Source: Thalassovita sp.
Lineage (GTDB): Bacteria > Pseudomonadota > Alphaproteobacteria > Rhodobacterales > Rhodobacteraceae
DNA: 64,000 bases
Reading direction: 5' to 3'
Assembly (NCBI RefSeq): GCF_963691685.1
Contig: NZ_OY829290.1
Location: forward strand, 1,612,001 to 1,676,000
Below are positions 7,318 to 15,633 of this stretch, in pieces; position 1 is the stretch's first letter, and each line of letters starts with the position of its first letter. The position numbers and the translations under genes were made by a program. The notes under the pieces were generated by a model, which ran no database searches, was not told the origin of the DNA, and saw only the letters and a list, made by a program, of their open reading frames with translations.

Positions 7318-8694
7318 ATGGAAGTTGTTTTTCTCTTTTCGATGATCATTGGCCTGTTGCTGATCGGTGTGCCGATCGCAATCTCGCTGGGCTTTTCTTC
7401 GATCATCTTCCTGTTGGTGCTGAGCGATACCTCTCTGGCGTCTATCGCGCAGACCATGTTCCAGGCGATGGCCGGGCACTATACGCTGCTGGCGATCCCC
7501 TTCTTCATCCTCGCCTCAAGCTTCATGTCGACCGGTGGTGTGGCCAAGCGGATCATCCGTTTCTCCATCGCTATTGTGGGGCATTTCCCTGGTGGTCTGG
7601 CGATTGCGGGCGTCTTTGCCTGTATGCTGTTTGCCGCGCTCTCCGGCTCGTCCCCGGCGACGGTGGTTGCCATCGGCTCCATCGTGATCGCAGGCATGCG
7701 GCAGGTGGGCTATTCCAAGGACTTCGCCGCCGGTGTGATTGCCAACGCAGGGACCCTGGGCATCCTGATCCCACCGTCGATCGTGATGGTGGTTTATGCC
7801 TCGGCTGTTGAGGTGTCCGTTGGCCGGATGTTCCTGGCGGGTGTGATCCCGGGCCTGATGGCGGGTTCGATGCTGATGATCACCATCTATGTGATCGCGC
7901 GTGTGAAGAACTTGCCGAAAGGTGACTGGCTGGGCTGGGGTGAGGTCTTTGCCTCAGGTCTGGATGCGGTCTGGGGTCTGTTCCTGATCGTGATCATTCT
8001 GGGCGGTATCTACGGCGGTATCTTCACCCCGACCGAAGCCGCGGCCGTTGCAGCTGTCTACGCCTTCCTGATTTCCAGCTTTGTCTATCGTGACATGGGG
8101 CCGCTCAGCCGTCCCGAAGGGGAAAAGAACCTGACGCTGCTGCAAAAGCCGGTTGCACTGATCACGGCCTTTTTCCACCGCGACACCAAGAACACGCTGT
8201 TTGAGGCGGGCAAGCTGACCGTGACGTTGATGTTCATCATCGCCAACGCGCTGATCCTGAAACACGTGCTGACCGATGAACAGATCCCGCAACAACTGGC
8301 CTCGGCCATGCTGGATGCTGGTCTGGGTCCGGTGATGTTCCTGGTGATCGTGAACGTGATCCTGCTGATCGGTGGTCAGTTCATGGAGCCCTCGGGCCTC
8401 CTGGTGATCGTGGCGCCGCTGGTGTTCCCGATCGCGATCGAGCTGGGCATCGACCCGATCCATCTGGGCATCATCATGGTGGTCAACATGGAAATCGGCA
8501 TGATCACCCCGCCGGTTGGTCTGAACCTCTTCGTAACCTCGGGCGTGGCAGGGATGCCGATGATGCGGGTTGTACGGGCGGCGTTGCCCTTCCTGGCCGT
8601 GCTCTTCGTCTTCCTGATCATGGTGACCTATATCCCGGCGATCTCAACCTTCCTGCCCAACCACTTTATGGGGCCGGAGATCATCACCAAATAG
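7318..8694 (+). CDS. dctM: TRAP transporter large permease DctM
   Basis: Large membrane subunit that forms the Na+-coupled transport channel with DctQ, 458 residues. Family motifs include GVPIAISLGF near the N-terminus, the hydrophobic SGSSPATVVAIGS hairpin, NAGTLGILIPPSI and the C-terminal MITPPVGLNLFV. About 12-13 hydrophobic segments are visible, with a moderately polar stretch at about 260-300. It starts 5 bp after dctQ and ends the operon; an intrinsic terminator follows at 8724. Confidence 0.94.
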   Translation: MEVVFLFSMIIGLLLIGVPIAISLGFSSIIFLLVLSDTSLASIAQTMFQAMAGHYTLLAIPFFILASSFMSTGGVAKRIIRFSIAIVGHFPGGLAIAGVFACMLFAALSGSSPATVVAIGSIVIAGMRQVGYSKDFAAGVIANAGTLGILIPPSIVMVVYASAVEVSVGRMFLAGVIPGLMAGSMLMITIYVIARVKNLPKGDWLGWGEVFASGLDAVWGLFLIVIILGGIYGGIFTPTEAAAVAAVYAFLISSFVYRDMGPLSRPEGEKNLTLLQKPVALITAFFHRDTKNTLFEAGKLTVTLMFIIANALILKHVLTDEQIPQQLASAMLDAGLGPVMFLVIVNVILLIGGQFMEPSGLLVIVAPLVFPIAIELGIDPIHLGIIMVVNMEIGMITPPVGLNLFVTSGVAGMPMMRVVRAALPFLAVLFVFLIMVTYIPAISTFLPNHFMGPEIITK

Positions 8695-8721
8695 ATCTGT
8701 TGAGATCACTGAAAGAACCGA

Positions 8722-8748
8722 AGCGGCGCCCTCAGAGGCGCCGTTTTC
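8722..8748 (+). terminator. Intrinsic terminator of dctPQM
   Basis: Stem CGGCGCC / GGCGCCG with a TCAGA-type loop, followed by TTTT. It lies 30 bp after the dctM stop and just before the dispersed repeat at 8751. Confidence 0.8.
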
Positions 8749-8750
8749 AT

Positions 8751-8776
8751 TTTGAGTATTTGGGGAACGTTGAAAG
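8751..8776 (+). repeat. Dispersed GAGTATTT repeat, copy 1
   Basis: Copy of a short dispersed intergenic element: GAGTATTT, four variable bases, AACGTTGAAAG. Related copies lie at 26653, 26683 (inverted), 35573 and 44090. It sits between the dctM terminator and the end of the convergent methyltransferase gene. Confidence 0.65.
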
Positions 8777-8779
8777 CTG

Positions 8780-9385
8780 TCAGCGCCGCGCGATGTAGCC
8801 GTGGCTGGTGCGATATGGCGGGCCTGAGGGGAAGGGGATCAGCTGAATATCCCCGAAGCCAGCGGCAGCCAGGTGATCCCGCGCCTGATCCGGCCGATAG
8901 GCCCGGTGCCCCCACCGCCAGCGAATAAGCGCCGTACACCAATGCGGCCGCGACAGGGCCAGCACAAAGCTGCCCCCGGGGGCAAGGCTCTGGTGCAGCC
9001 AGCGGAGCGCCGGGGTTATCTCCAGATGCTCCAGCACATGGGCGCAGAGGAGGACGTCATATTGACCCAGCCGATCGCCAAGCCTGGCATCTTTGATCTG
9101 CACGGTCTGCGGCCAGTCCTGAGACTGTGCGGCGGCTTCACGGCGCATCTCGGGATTGGGATCGGCGAGGGTCAGCTGGCAATTGGCAGGCGCCTGTTTG
9201 GCAAAACTGGCTGCAAAGGCGCCGGAGCCGGTGCCGATATCAAGAACCCGTGCCTGATCAGGCAGCGGGGGCAACTGCGCCATGAGGTGATCGTAGGCAC
9301 GGGTGTAGCCCAACTTGCCCAGCCGCTGGTGCCAGCGCGGAGCATGTTTGGAATAAAGCTGGTCGTGGTCAGACGTGGCGGTCAT
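8780..9385 (-). CDS. Class I SAM-dependent methyltransferase
   Basis: Small soluble methyltransferase, 201 residues; ATG 9385 follows AGAGGA. The SAM-binding motif I VLDIGTGSGAFAASF is at about 45-60, the acidic end of strand 2 is LADPN, and motif IV-like CAHVLEHL with APGGSFVLAL follows at about 105-145, as in UbiE/Coq5-like and other class I enzymes. The methyl acceptor cannot be predicted. It converges with dctM and is 90 bp from tpiA on the same strand. Confidence 0.8.
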   Translation of the reverse strand: MTATSDHDQLYSKHAPRWHQRLGKLGYTRAYDHLMAQLPPLPDQARVLDIGTGSGAFAASFAKQAPANCQLTLADPNPEMRREAAAQSQDWPQTVQIKDARLGDRLGQYDVLLCAHVLEHLEITPALRWLHQSLAPGGSFVLALSRPHWCTALIRWRWGHRAYRPDQARDHLAAAGFGDIQLIPFPSGPPYRTSHGYIARR

Positions 9386-9423
9386 CGGGTCCTCTAGGCA
9401 TCGGATGAGCCTAGGGGCCGGTC

Positions 9424-9463
9424 ATGCTGCGCGTCAACGGCCCAGAGGGGGAACGCGCAGCAT
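9424..9463 (-). terminator. Hairpin after tpiA
   Basis: Inverted repeat with 11-bp arms (ATGCTGCGCGT / ACGCGCAGCAT) and an 18-nt loop, 13 bp beyond the tpiA stop. No strong T-run follows, so it may stabilise the mRNA 3' end or be a weak terminator. Confidence 0.4.
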
Positions 9464-9476
9464 TGTGATCAGAGGT

Positions 9477-10229
9477 TCAGGCAGAGGCTTCCAATGCGGC
9501 GATGATGCCGGTGAAGTCTGCCGCTTTCAGGCTGGCGCCGCCAACCAATGCGCCGTCCACGTTGGAGACCGCAAAAATCTCCGCAGCGTTGCCGGGTTTC
9601 ACTGAACCGCCATAAAGCAACCGGGTGGAGCGGCCGACACCAGCGCCAAAGCGGCGTTCCAGCTGGCCACGGATGAAATCATGCACTTCGCCGATCTGAT
9701 CCAATGTGGGGATTTTGCCGGTGCCGATGGCCCAGATCGGCTCATAAGCGACGACAAGGTTTTCGCCGGTCGAATTGTCGGGGATCGATGTCGCCAGCTG
9801 GCCGCCGATGATGTCCAATGTGTTGGAGGCTTCGCGCTGTTCCAGCGACTCGCCCACACAGATCACGGTGATCAACCCGGCCTCATGGGCGGCGCGGGCT
9901 TTCTGACGGATCAGCTCATCGCTTTCGCCGTGGTCTTCGCGGCGCTCTGAATGACCCAGGATCACCGCCTTGGCGCCGGCATCAACCAGCATTTCGGCAG
10001 AAACATCACCAGTGTGCGCGCCCGAGGCCGCCGGGTGGCAGTCCTGCCCGCCAATCATCAGGGGTTTGTTGCCGACCTGTGCGGCGGCCGCGCCAACAAG
10101 TGTGGCAGGCGGGCAGATCATCAGGTCAACAGCGGGGGCAGGGTGGGCGGCGGTCAGCGCGTCCAACTGATCAAGCTGGGCCGACAGCCCGTTCATTTTC
10201 CAATTGCCAGCGGCCAGTTTGCGGCGCAT
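9477..10229 (-). CDS. tpiA: Triosephosphate isomerase
   Basis: Interconverts dihydroxyacetone phosphate and glyceraldehyde 3-phosphate in glycolysis and gluconeogenesis. 250 residues, the usual length for a TIM barrel. ATG 10229 is chosen over the GTG at 10238 because GAGGGA lies 9 bp before it. Catalytic residues are in place: Lys11 in GNWKMNG, His in ILGHSERR and the base Glu in YEPIWAIGTG; the phosphate loop GGSVKPGN follows near the end. Transcribed alone or with the downstream methyltransferase. Confidence 0.96.
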   Translation of the reverse strand: MRRKLAAGNWKMNGLSAQLDQLDALTAAHPAPAVDLMICPPATLVGAAAAQVGNKPLMIGGQDCHPAASGAHTGDVSAEMLVDAGAKAVILGHSERREDHGESDELIRQKARAAHEAGLITVICVGESLEQREASNTLDIIGGQLATSIPDNSTGENLVVAYEPIWAIGTGKIPTLDQIGEVHDFIRGQLERRFGAGVGRSTRLLYGGSVKPGNAAEIFAVSNVDGALVGGASLKAADFTGIIAALEASA

Positions 10230-10340
10230 GTCATCCACTCCCTCAAAATCCGATTTGCACGCACATACGTGATGACTGTCAGTTGCACCAACAGCCTAGC
10301 AAAGCGCAAGGGGGAGGGGGGAAATCAGCCGCTTGGCGGG

Positions 10341-10691
10341 TCACATTCCGGCGAATTTGATCGATTCACCACAGCCGCAGGCTTCGGTCACGTTCGGGTT
10401 GTTGAACTTGAACCCAGCTTCCAGCAGCGAGACCTCATAGTCGATCTCAGTCCCGAAAAGGAACATCTGCGCCATCGGGGCGATCATCACCCGGGCACCG
10501 TCCTGTTCCACGATCTCATCATTGGGATCGATGGTTTCGGCGTAATCCATGGTGTATTCCATACCCGCGCAGCCGCCTTTCTTGACGCCGATCCGCAGCC
10601 CCTGATGGCCGTCTTTCTCCATCAGCTTGGCAATCTGTGCAGCGGCTTTCGGGGTCAGGCTCACGGCCTGTTTGCCGGGGATGGAGAACAT
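10341..10691 (-). CDS. HesB/IscA-type iron-sulfur cluster assembly protein
   Basis: A-type carrier that binds and transfers Fe-S clusters, 116 residues. ATG 10691 follows AAAGGA. The three conserved cysteines are present: one in KKGGCAGMEY (about 41) and the pair in EACGCGES (about 106 and 108). This subset includes SufA and ErpA; which one this is cannot be decided without comparison. It is not next to suf genes here, but a SufT-like gene lies 1.6 kb away. Confidence 0.9.
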   Translation of the reverse strand: MFSIPGKQAVSLTPKAAAQIAKLMEKDGHQGLRIGVKKGGCAGMEYTMDYAETIDPNDEIVEQDGARVMIAPMAQMFLFGTEIDYEVSLLEAGFKFNNPNVTEACGCGESIKFAGM

Positions 10692-10735
10692 ATCAAGGTC
10701 CTTTGGGGGAACTGTTGCGCGTTGGTCCCCTCTAT

Positions 10736-11461
10736 TTAGGTTGGTTTGGGGACGATCTCAAGCGGTGGCAGATGGATCAACAGGTTTTGAACTGCAATCG
10801 CGATGATCAGGGCCCAGCCGAAACTGAACAAAGTGCCGATGATGACATATTCGGTGGCTTTGCGATCGCCCGAAACAGTGCCAAAGCGCAGGATCGATTT
10901 CGCCGCAACCAGAAAGCCGATGCCGCCGGTTTCGCCGATCAGCACCAAGAGGTAAATGAGGCCACGTTCCAAAAGGCCGATGGTGGCGCCGCCGCCGGGC
11001 AGGCCTTCGTCTTCGGGGGTGTCTGAGACCTCATGATCGCGCATCAGCAGGGCCGTGGCGAAACCACCGGCGCGGGTGGCTAGAACAGCGCCCGCCATGA
11101 TGGACATTAGCGGCGGCAGCAGGGGCTGTGTGGCCCAGAACCCGCTGGCCCACAGGCCGGGCACCAGAGTGGCGACCAGAACAAGTGTGGCCAGATGTGC
11201 CAGTTGATCGCAGAGGAACCCGGTCAGCCCGTTAAAACCGCCATAGGTTTTGACCGCGTCGATGATCAGATGGGCGGCGGCCAGCGCCAGCAGTGGCCAG
11301 GCGGTGACATGACCCAGGCTCAGCTGAGCGGTCAGCAGCACCAGAACAGCATGCAGCAAAAGCACACCAACCTGGCGTTTTCGCGCCACCATCCAACGTG
11401 TTTGCAGGACGAAATCTGCAAGGACATGCGCAAACAGCAGCGCGGCAAAAGTTTCAAACAT
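10736..11461 (-). CDS. DUF3307 membrane protein
   Basis: Integral membrane protein of unknown function, 241 residues from ATG 11461. The frame allows a start at 11500, but that would overlap the end of satD; ATG 11461 gives a 13 bp gap and has GAG upstream. The opening FETFAALLFAHVLADFVLQT is the DUF3307 hallmark, and HLIIDAVKTYG follows in the second half of the domain. About six hydrophobic segments are visible. It is directly downstream of satD. A DUF3307/SatD pairing is a recurrent two-gene arrangement, so the two probably act together with SatD as regulator. Confidence 0.75.
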   Translation of the reverse strand: MFETFAALLFAHVLADFVLQTRWMVARKRQVGVLLLHAVLVLLTAQLSLGHVTAWPLLALAAAHLIIDAVKTYGGFNGLTGFLCDQLAHLATLVLVATLVPGLWASGFWATQPLLPPLMSIMAGAVLATRAGGFATALLMRDHEVSDTPEDEGLPGGGATIGLLERGLIYLLVLIGETGGIGFLVAAKSILRFGTVSGDRKATEYVIIGTLFSFGWALIIAIAVQNLLIHLPPLEIVPKPT

Positions 11462-11474
11462 CAAAAGGCTCTGT

Positions 11475-12104
11475 TCAGAATAAAGACGTGTCAGTTTCAA
11501 TCATTTCCAATGCCTCTGACAAGGCCGGATAGCCCGCAGACCAAAGCGATCTGTTGACCGATTGCCGGCTGACGCCCAACGCCTTGGCAATATCGGCGCG
11601 TTTTGGCGCGCCGGGTGGCAGTTGCTGCGCTAAGGCCCGCGCCTGTGCCTCTGTCCAGTCACGGCTGATGTGATCCGCCAGCAGGGTCGCAGCGCCTAAG
11701 GACGCGGCGCCCCAACGCAGGCTTTCTTCGTCTTTCATTGTTTCAAGCAATCGGCCAGAGGCCACGTAGACCGGGCCGATCGCGGCGTTGGGATTGCCGT
11801 CAGGGGGCAGGGCGTCTGCGCCATTGGCGATGGCAATGCGGCTGTCATGGGCCTTGCCCAGACTGCGCAGGCTGGCGCGCAGGGTGAGGGCGGCGCGCAG
11901 GCCAAATTCCGCGCATGACAGTACCAGCTGCCAGCCGTCACCACCGCGCAGGCCAAAGGCCGCCTCGACCCCCGGCCAGCTGCCGATCTGGATCGCAGTG
12001 ACGCGCAGATTGTCCAGCGCCTGTTGCTGTTGGTCAGGCGTCAGATCCGAGGATCGGATCAGATCGCCCGTCAGCACGGCAATATTCTGGGAGTCCTGTG
12101 TCAT
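11475..12104 (-). CDS. SatD family regulator-like protein
   Basis: A 209-residue soluble SatD family protein. The N-terminal part, with VLTGDLIRSSDL and FRGGDGWQ-like FGLRGGDGWQLV, resembles the nucleotide-cyclase-like fold described for the family. The C-terminal 50 residues carry a helix-turn-helix (KRADIAKALGVSRQSVNRSL). ATG 12104 has no clear Shine-Dalgarno, and a candidate promoter would place the transcript start almost at the ATG, so the mRNA may be leaderless. Three equally spaced palindromes upstream are likely targets of this protein. Its stop is 13 bp from the DUF3307 gene, forming an operon. Confidence 0.75.
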   Translation of the reverse strand: MTQDSQNIAVLTGDLIRSSDLTPDQQQQALDNLRVTAIQIGSWPGVEAAFGLRGGDGWQLVLSCAEFGLRAALTLRASLRSLGKAHDSRIAIANGADALPPDGNPNAAIGPVYVASGRLLETMKDEESLRWGAASLGAATLLADHISRDWTEAQARALAQQLPPGAPKRADIAKALGVSRQSVNRSLWSAGYPALSEALEMIETDTSLF

Positions 12105-12108
12105 GACT

Positions 12109-12139
12109 ATAAGAAGCCATATTTGGCTTCTTTGGTCAA
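12109..12139 (-). promoter_or_regulatory. Candidate satD promoter
   Basis: On the minus strand, TTGACC (12134-12139) and TCTTAT (12109-12114) with a 19-bp spacer. The spacer contains operator 1. The long spacer makes this a moderate call. Confidence 0.45.
12113..12130. promoter_or_regulatory. satD operator 1
   Basis: GAAGCC-ATATTT-GGCTTC, a palindrome whose arms extend to 8 bp (AAGAAGCC / GGCTTCTT). It lies 8 bp from the satD start and between its candidate -35 and -10. Confidence 0.65.
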
Positions 12140-12141
12140 GA

Positions 12142-12159
12142 GAAGCTTATTTTGGCTTC
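12142..12159. promoter_or_regulatory. satD operator 2
   Basis: GAAGCT-TATTTT-GGCTTC, second copy, starting exactly 29 bp after operator 1, just upstream of the candidate -35. Confidence 0.65.
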
Positions 12160-12170
12160 TTTGTGGTGAG

Positions 12171-12188
12171 GAAGTCGAAATCGGCTTC
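12171..12188. promoter_or_regulatory. satD operator 3
   Basis: GAAGTC-GAAATC-GGCTTC, third and least perfect copy, again exactly 29 bp after operator 2. It abuts the terminator of the upstream sufT-like gene. Confidence 0.6.
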
Positions 12189-12189
12189 C

Positions 12190-12222
12190 CAAAAGAAAAG
12201 CAGGCCCGAAGACCTGCTTTGA
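12190..12222 (-). terminator. Intrinsic terminator of the SufT-like gene
   Basis: Read on the minus strand: stem AGCAGG / CCTGCT with loop around TCTTCGGG, followed by TTTTCTTTT. It separates the SufT-like gene from satD. Confidence 0.75.
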
Positions 12223-12251
12223 TATCGTGACGCGGTGCAGCGTGGGTGGCG

Positions 12252-12614
12252 TTACATAAACCCCAGTTCCAGCCGCGCTTCGTCGCTCATCATTTCCATG
12301 CCCCAGGGCGGTTCCCAGGTCAGGTCGACCTCAACGTGTTGCACGCCGTCCATCGGTTCAACCGCATCGACAACCCAGCCCGGCATTTCACCGGCAACGG
12401 GGCAGCCCGGCGCGGTCAGCGTCATGATGATCGACACGCGATTGTCGTCAGAGATGTTGATCGTGTAGATCAGGCCCAGATCGTAAATATTGACCGGAAT
12501 TTCAGGGTCATAGACGGTCCGGCAGGCCTCAACCACTTTGTCATACAGAGGGTGAGAGACGCTGGAGGGGGCAATCAGCGGGGTGCCTTCAAGCGGTTCA
12601 GCATTATCGTTCAT
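12252..12614 (-). CDS. MIP18/DUF59 family Fe-S assembly protein (SufT-like)
   Basis: A 120-residue protein thought to help Fe-S cluster maturation or delivery. ATG 12614 is chosen because conservation begins there and GGACGGA precedes it. Family signature VYDPEIPVNIYDLGLIY at about 35-52 and TAPGCPVA with the conserved Cys at about 70. The N-terminal 25 residues are variable. SUF-associated members are usually called SufT; the PaaD group is related but sits in phenylacetate operons, which are absent here. Confidence 0.87.
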   Translation of the reverse strand: MNDNAEPLEGTPLIAPSSVSHPLYDKVVEACRTVYDPEIPVNIYDLGLIYTINISDDNRVSIIMTLTAPGCPVAGEMPGWVVDAVEPMDGVQHVEVDLTWEPPWGMEMMSDEARLELGFM

Positions 12615-12688
12615 GACGTCCGTCCATGTTAACCTGAGCGAAGATATAAGGTTTTGAGACGTGAAGGTCCATAGCTGGCGCCGCAAAT

Positions 12689-12718
12689 CTCCTCAGGGCG
12701 AAGTGTCGCCCTGAGGAG
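12689..12718 (-). terminator. Strong hairpin after nfeD-like gene
   Basis: Perfect 13-bp stem CTCCTCAGGGCGA / TCGCCCTGAGGAG with a 4-nt loop, 17 bp past the end of the NfeD-like gene. T-run is weak (GATTTG), so it may act as terminator or 3' stabiliser. Confidence 0.55.
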
Positions 12719-12734
12719 AGTGATAGGCATTGCC

Positions 12735-13001
12735 TTAGTCGTTGATGTCGTTGTCAAAAACCTTGCGGCCCGACTGGCGGAAGCCAAACACGCGTCGCAT
12801 GACAAACCAGGCGATGAGCGACAGAACCGCAAAGGCGACGGCAAGCTGCGGTACACTCAGCCCGCCCCACGCCGCCAACGGTGCGGTCAGCGCCGCGCCT
12901 GCCGCAAAGCCCAGAAAGATCGAACCGGGCAGGAAAATCTCGGCGATGCCGAGGCCCAGTGCCACGGCCAACCAGACCCACCAGATCTCAAACACGGACA
13001 T
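12735..13001 (-). CDS. Short NfeD family membrane protein
   Basis: An 88-residue partner of SPFH proteins. Two hydrophobic stretches (about 6-45 and 52-68) make a compact membrane protein with the NfeD opening WVWLAVALGLGIAEIFLPG. It ends with a polar tail and lacks the soluble OB-fold domain seen in longer members. The start codon overlaps the stop of the SPFH gene by one base (TAATG), typical of the conserved stomatin-NfeD gene pair. Function is linked to membrane microdomain organisation or quality control. Confidence 0.8.
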   Translation of the reverse strand: MSVFEIWWVWLAVALGLGIAEIFLPGSIFLGFAAGAALTAPLAAWGGLSVPQLAVAFAVLSLIAWFVMRRVFGFRQSGRKVFDNDIND

Positions 13002-13897
13002 TATTTGCTTCCTTTCAGCAGTTTGAAGGCATCGCCAAAGGCTTCCAGCGCATGGGCGGGCACAACAATGGTTTGTTTGCCTTCACCCGCGCCCAGCGTG
13101 TTCAGCGATTCCACCTGTTTCAACGCCACCTGATACTGCGCCGCCTCAATCCCGTTTTCACGGATCGCCTTGGCCACCACTTCGGTTGCATAGGCTTCGG
13201 CTTCGGCCTCAATCCGACGCGCCTTGGCGTTTTGTTCCGCGGCATACAGCTCCGCGTCTGCGGCCAGTTCGACCGAACGCTTTTCGCCCTCCGCCTCCGT
13301 CACTTGTGCCCGGCGGGCCCGTTCGGCGTTCAGCTGCTGCAGCATCGCATCGCGGGTGGCCTGATCAAGGTTCACATCCAGGATCTCGGCGCGGGTCACT
13401 TCAATGCCCCAGTCATCCACTGCATCCTCAACCAGCGTCTGGATCTGATTGATCAGCTGCGCCCGGTTCGATTGCACCTCATCGAGGTCCATTTTACCAA
13501 TCTCGGCCCGCACGATACCAGCAACTGTGGTGGAAATTGCACCATCAACGTCGCGGATCCGGTAAACGGTCTTTTCCGGCTCCAGAATGCGGTAGAACAC
13601 CGAGGTGTCGATCTGAACCAGAACGTTGTCCTTGGTGATGGCGTCCTGGCTGGCGTTGGGCAGCTGGCGCTCCAGGATCGAGATCTGATGCGCCACCTTA
13701 TCCAGGAAAGGCACAATCACGTTGATGCCCGGCCCCAGAACCGAATGCAGCCGGCCAAACCGTTCAACCACAAACTTCTGCGACTGCGGCACTATGCGCA
13801 CGCCTTTGAATATGACGGCAATGATGAACAGGGCGATCAGTAGCCAGATCACCGTCATCGGGCTATTTACAATAAAATCAAGAAACACGTTGTCCAT
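13001..13897 (-). CDS. SPFH/stomatin family membrane protein (QmcA-like)
   Basis: Membrane scaffold protein, 298 residues, with one N-terminal transmembrane helix (about 14-32), the SPFH/band-7 domain (about 33-190, with VPQSQKFVVERFGRLHSVLGPG and VRAEIGKMDLDEV), then an Ala/Glu-rich coiled coil (about 195-255, EAEGEKRSVELAADAELYAAEQ region). The C-terminus is short. Members form oligomers that organise membrane domains and modulate proteases such as FtsH. Gene order SPFH-NfeD supports the call. Divergent from tgt. Confidence 0.88.
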   Translation of the reverse strand: MDNVFLDFIVNSPMTVIWLLIALFIIAVIFKGVRIVPQSQKFVVERFGRLHSVLGPGINVIVPFLDKVAHQISILERQLPNASQDAITKDNVLVQIDTSVFYRILEPEKTVYRIRDVDGAISTTVAGIVRAEIGKMDLDEVQSNRAQLINQIQTLVEDAVDDWGIEVTRAEILDVNLDQATRDAMLQQLNAERARRAQVTEAEGEKRSVELAADAELYAAEQNAKARRIEAEAEAYATEVVAKAIRENGIEAAQYQVALKQVESLNTLGAGEGKQTIVVPAHALEAFGDAFKLLKGSK

Positions 13898-14025
13898 TTT
13901 AGACTATTCCCTTTGGCAAATTCGCTTTCTAGATAAGCAATTCCGCCTTTGCCTTCCAGAGGGGGAAAGGCTAAGCAGCGCCGAATTGGCCCCCAAGGGC
14001 AGATCAGCAACAAATGAGATGTGGC

Positions 14026-15156
14026 ATGAGCGAGAAGTTTTCTTTCGAAAAGCTGGGTCAGGATGGTAAGGCCCGAACCGGGGTGATCCATACCACGCGG
14101 GGCGATATCCGCACGCCAGCCTTCATGCCGGTTGGAACCGCTGCAACTGTGAAGGCGATGATGCCCGAGAGCGTTGCTGCGACCGGTGCAGACATTCTGC
14201 TGGGCAACACCTACCACCTGATGCTGCGTCCTACGGCGGAACGGATCGATGCGCTTGGCGGGCTGCATAAGTTCATGAACTGGGACAAGCCGATCCTGAC
14301 GGACTCGGGCGGGTTTCAGGTGATGTCGCTGGCCGGTCTGCGCAAGCTGACCGAGAAGGGCGTGACCTTCAAATCCCACATCGATGGTTCGCGTCATGAG
14401 TTGACGCCGGAACGCTCGATGGAGATCCAGCGTCTGCTGGGGTCAGACATTGTGATGTGTTTCGACGAATGCCCGGCGCTGCCTGCGGATCGCGATACCA
14501 TTGCCAAATCCATGCGCATGTCGATGCGGTGGGCGCAGCGGTCGCGCGATGCCTTTGGGGATCGTCCGGGCCATGCGCTGTTTGGCATTCAGCAGGGTGG
14601 GCTGGAACAGGATTTCCGTCAGGAAAGCGCTGAGGCCCTGCGTGAGATTGGTTTTGACGGCTATGCCGTTGGCGGCCTTGCCGTGGGGGAGGGGCAGGAG
14701 AACATGTTCGGTTGCCTTGATTTCGCACCGGACATGCTGCCCGAGGACAAGCCGCGCTATCTGATGGGCGTCGGCAAACCTGATGACATCGTGGGGGCTG
14801 TGGCCCGTGGCATCGACATGATGGACTGTGTGCTGCCGTCCCGGTCGGGGCGCACCGGTCAGGCCTTCACCCGGCATGGCGTGGTCAATATCAAGAACGC
14901 CCGCCATCAGGACGATCCGCGCCCCTTGGATGAACAGTGCAGCTGCCCGGCCTGCAGCAACTATTCCCGCGCCTATCTGCACCACGTCTATCGCAGCCAG
15001 GAGATGATCTCGGGCATGCTGCTGACCTGGCACAACCTGCATTACTTCCAGGAGCTGATGCAGGGCATGCGCGATGCCATTGCCGCCGGCACCTTTGAGG
15101 CCTTCCAGAAAGACTTCCATGAGACCCGGGCCAACGGGGACATTGAACGCCTTTAA
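14026..15156 (+). CDS. tgt: tRNA-guanine transglycosylase
   Basis: Inserts the queuosine precursor preQ1 at the wobble position of GUN-anticodon tRNAs (Asp, Asn, His, Tyr) by base exchange. 376 residues from ATG 14026; the ATG at 14014 is four codons upstream and possible. TIM-barrel enzyme with Asp93 in ILTDSGGFQVMSL, substrate loop CFDECPALP, catalytic Asp in MMDCVLPSRSGRTGQAF, and the zinc site CSCPAC...YLHH near residue 310. Two tRNA-Asp (GTC), a known substrate type, are encoded in this window. Downstream gene is a small membrane protein with a 66 bp gap. Confidence 0.96.
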   Translation: MSEKFSFEKLGQDGKARTGVIHTTRGDIRTPAFMPVGTAATVKAMMPESVAATGADILLGNTYHLMLRPTAERIDALGGLHKFMNWDKPILTDSGGFQVMSLAGLRKLTEKGVTFKSHIDGSRHELTPERSMEIQRLLGSDIVMCFDECPALPADRDTIAKSMRMSMRWAQRSRDAFGDRPGHALFGIQQGGLEQDFRQESAEALREIGFDGYAVGGLAVGEGQENMFGCLDFAPDMLPEDKPRYLMGVGKPDDIVGAVARGIDMMDCVLPSRSGRTGQAFTRHGVVNIKNARHQDDPRPLDEQCSCPACSNYSRAYLHHVYRSQEMISGMLLTWHNLHYFQELMQGMRDAIAAGTFEAFQKDFHETRANGDIERL

Positions 15157-15222
15157 CCTACATTTCTGTTGTCTCGATAGCGCATAAGGTGCAATGATCG
15201 GGGCAGAGTTGAGGGGCGGTTG

Positions 15223-15633
15223 ATGGTTTCCAGATATATCTATGGCCGGATGGTCCGTTTGATCTGCGCAATGGATCTGGTGATCCTTGCGCCGTTGGTT
15301 GTGCCTGTGATCAATCAGCACTACCTTGTTGCCCTTGCGGGCCTTGGCGCGCCGCAGGGCGTTGCGGATGGGTTTGCCGTATCAAACCTTAGCCTGATGC
15401 TGGCGCAGCTGGTTGGCCTGCTGGGCTGCGGCTGGGCGCTGTGGCGCTGGCGCAATTCCACGCAGGAGATGGGCCGTTTTACCGGTGCGTTGCGTCTGGC
15501 GATTGCCCTTGTTTTGCTAACCAGCTACCTCAATACCGCACTGCCGGTTCTGCAACTGTTTGCCTTGCTGGAAGGGCTGGTCGCGCTGGTGCATTTCGTG
15601 CCATTGCGGCGTCATATCGTGGTGATTGACTGA
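15223..15633 (+). CDS. Small membrane protein of unknown function
   Basis: A 136-residue protein I do not recognise. ATG 15223 follows GAGGGG. Four hydrophobic segments are visible (about 12-30, 58-78, 85-103 and 108-125), separated by short basic loops (WRWRN), consistent with a four-helix inner-membrane protein. Same strand as tgt, 66 bp downstream, so possibly co-transcribed. Confidence 0.6.
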   Translation: MVSRYIYGRMVRLICAMDLVILAPLVVPVINQHYLVALAGLGAPQGVADGFAVSNLSLMLAQLVGLLGCGWALWRWRNSTQEMGRFTGALRLAIALVLLTSYLNTALPVLQLFALLEGLVALVHFVPLRRHIVVID

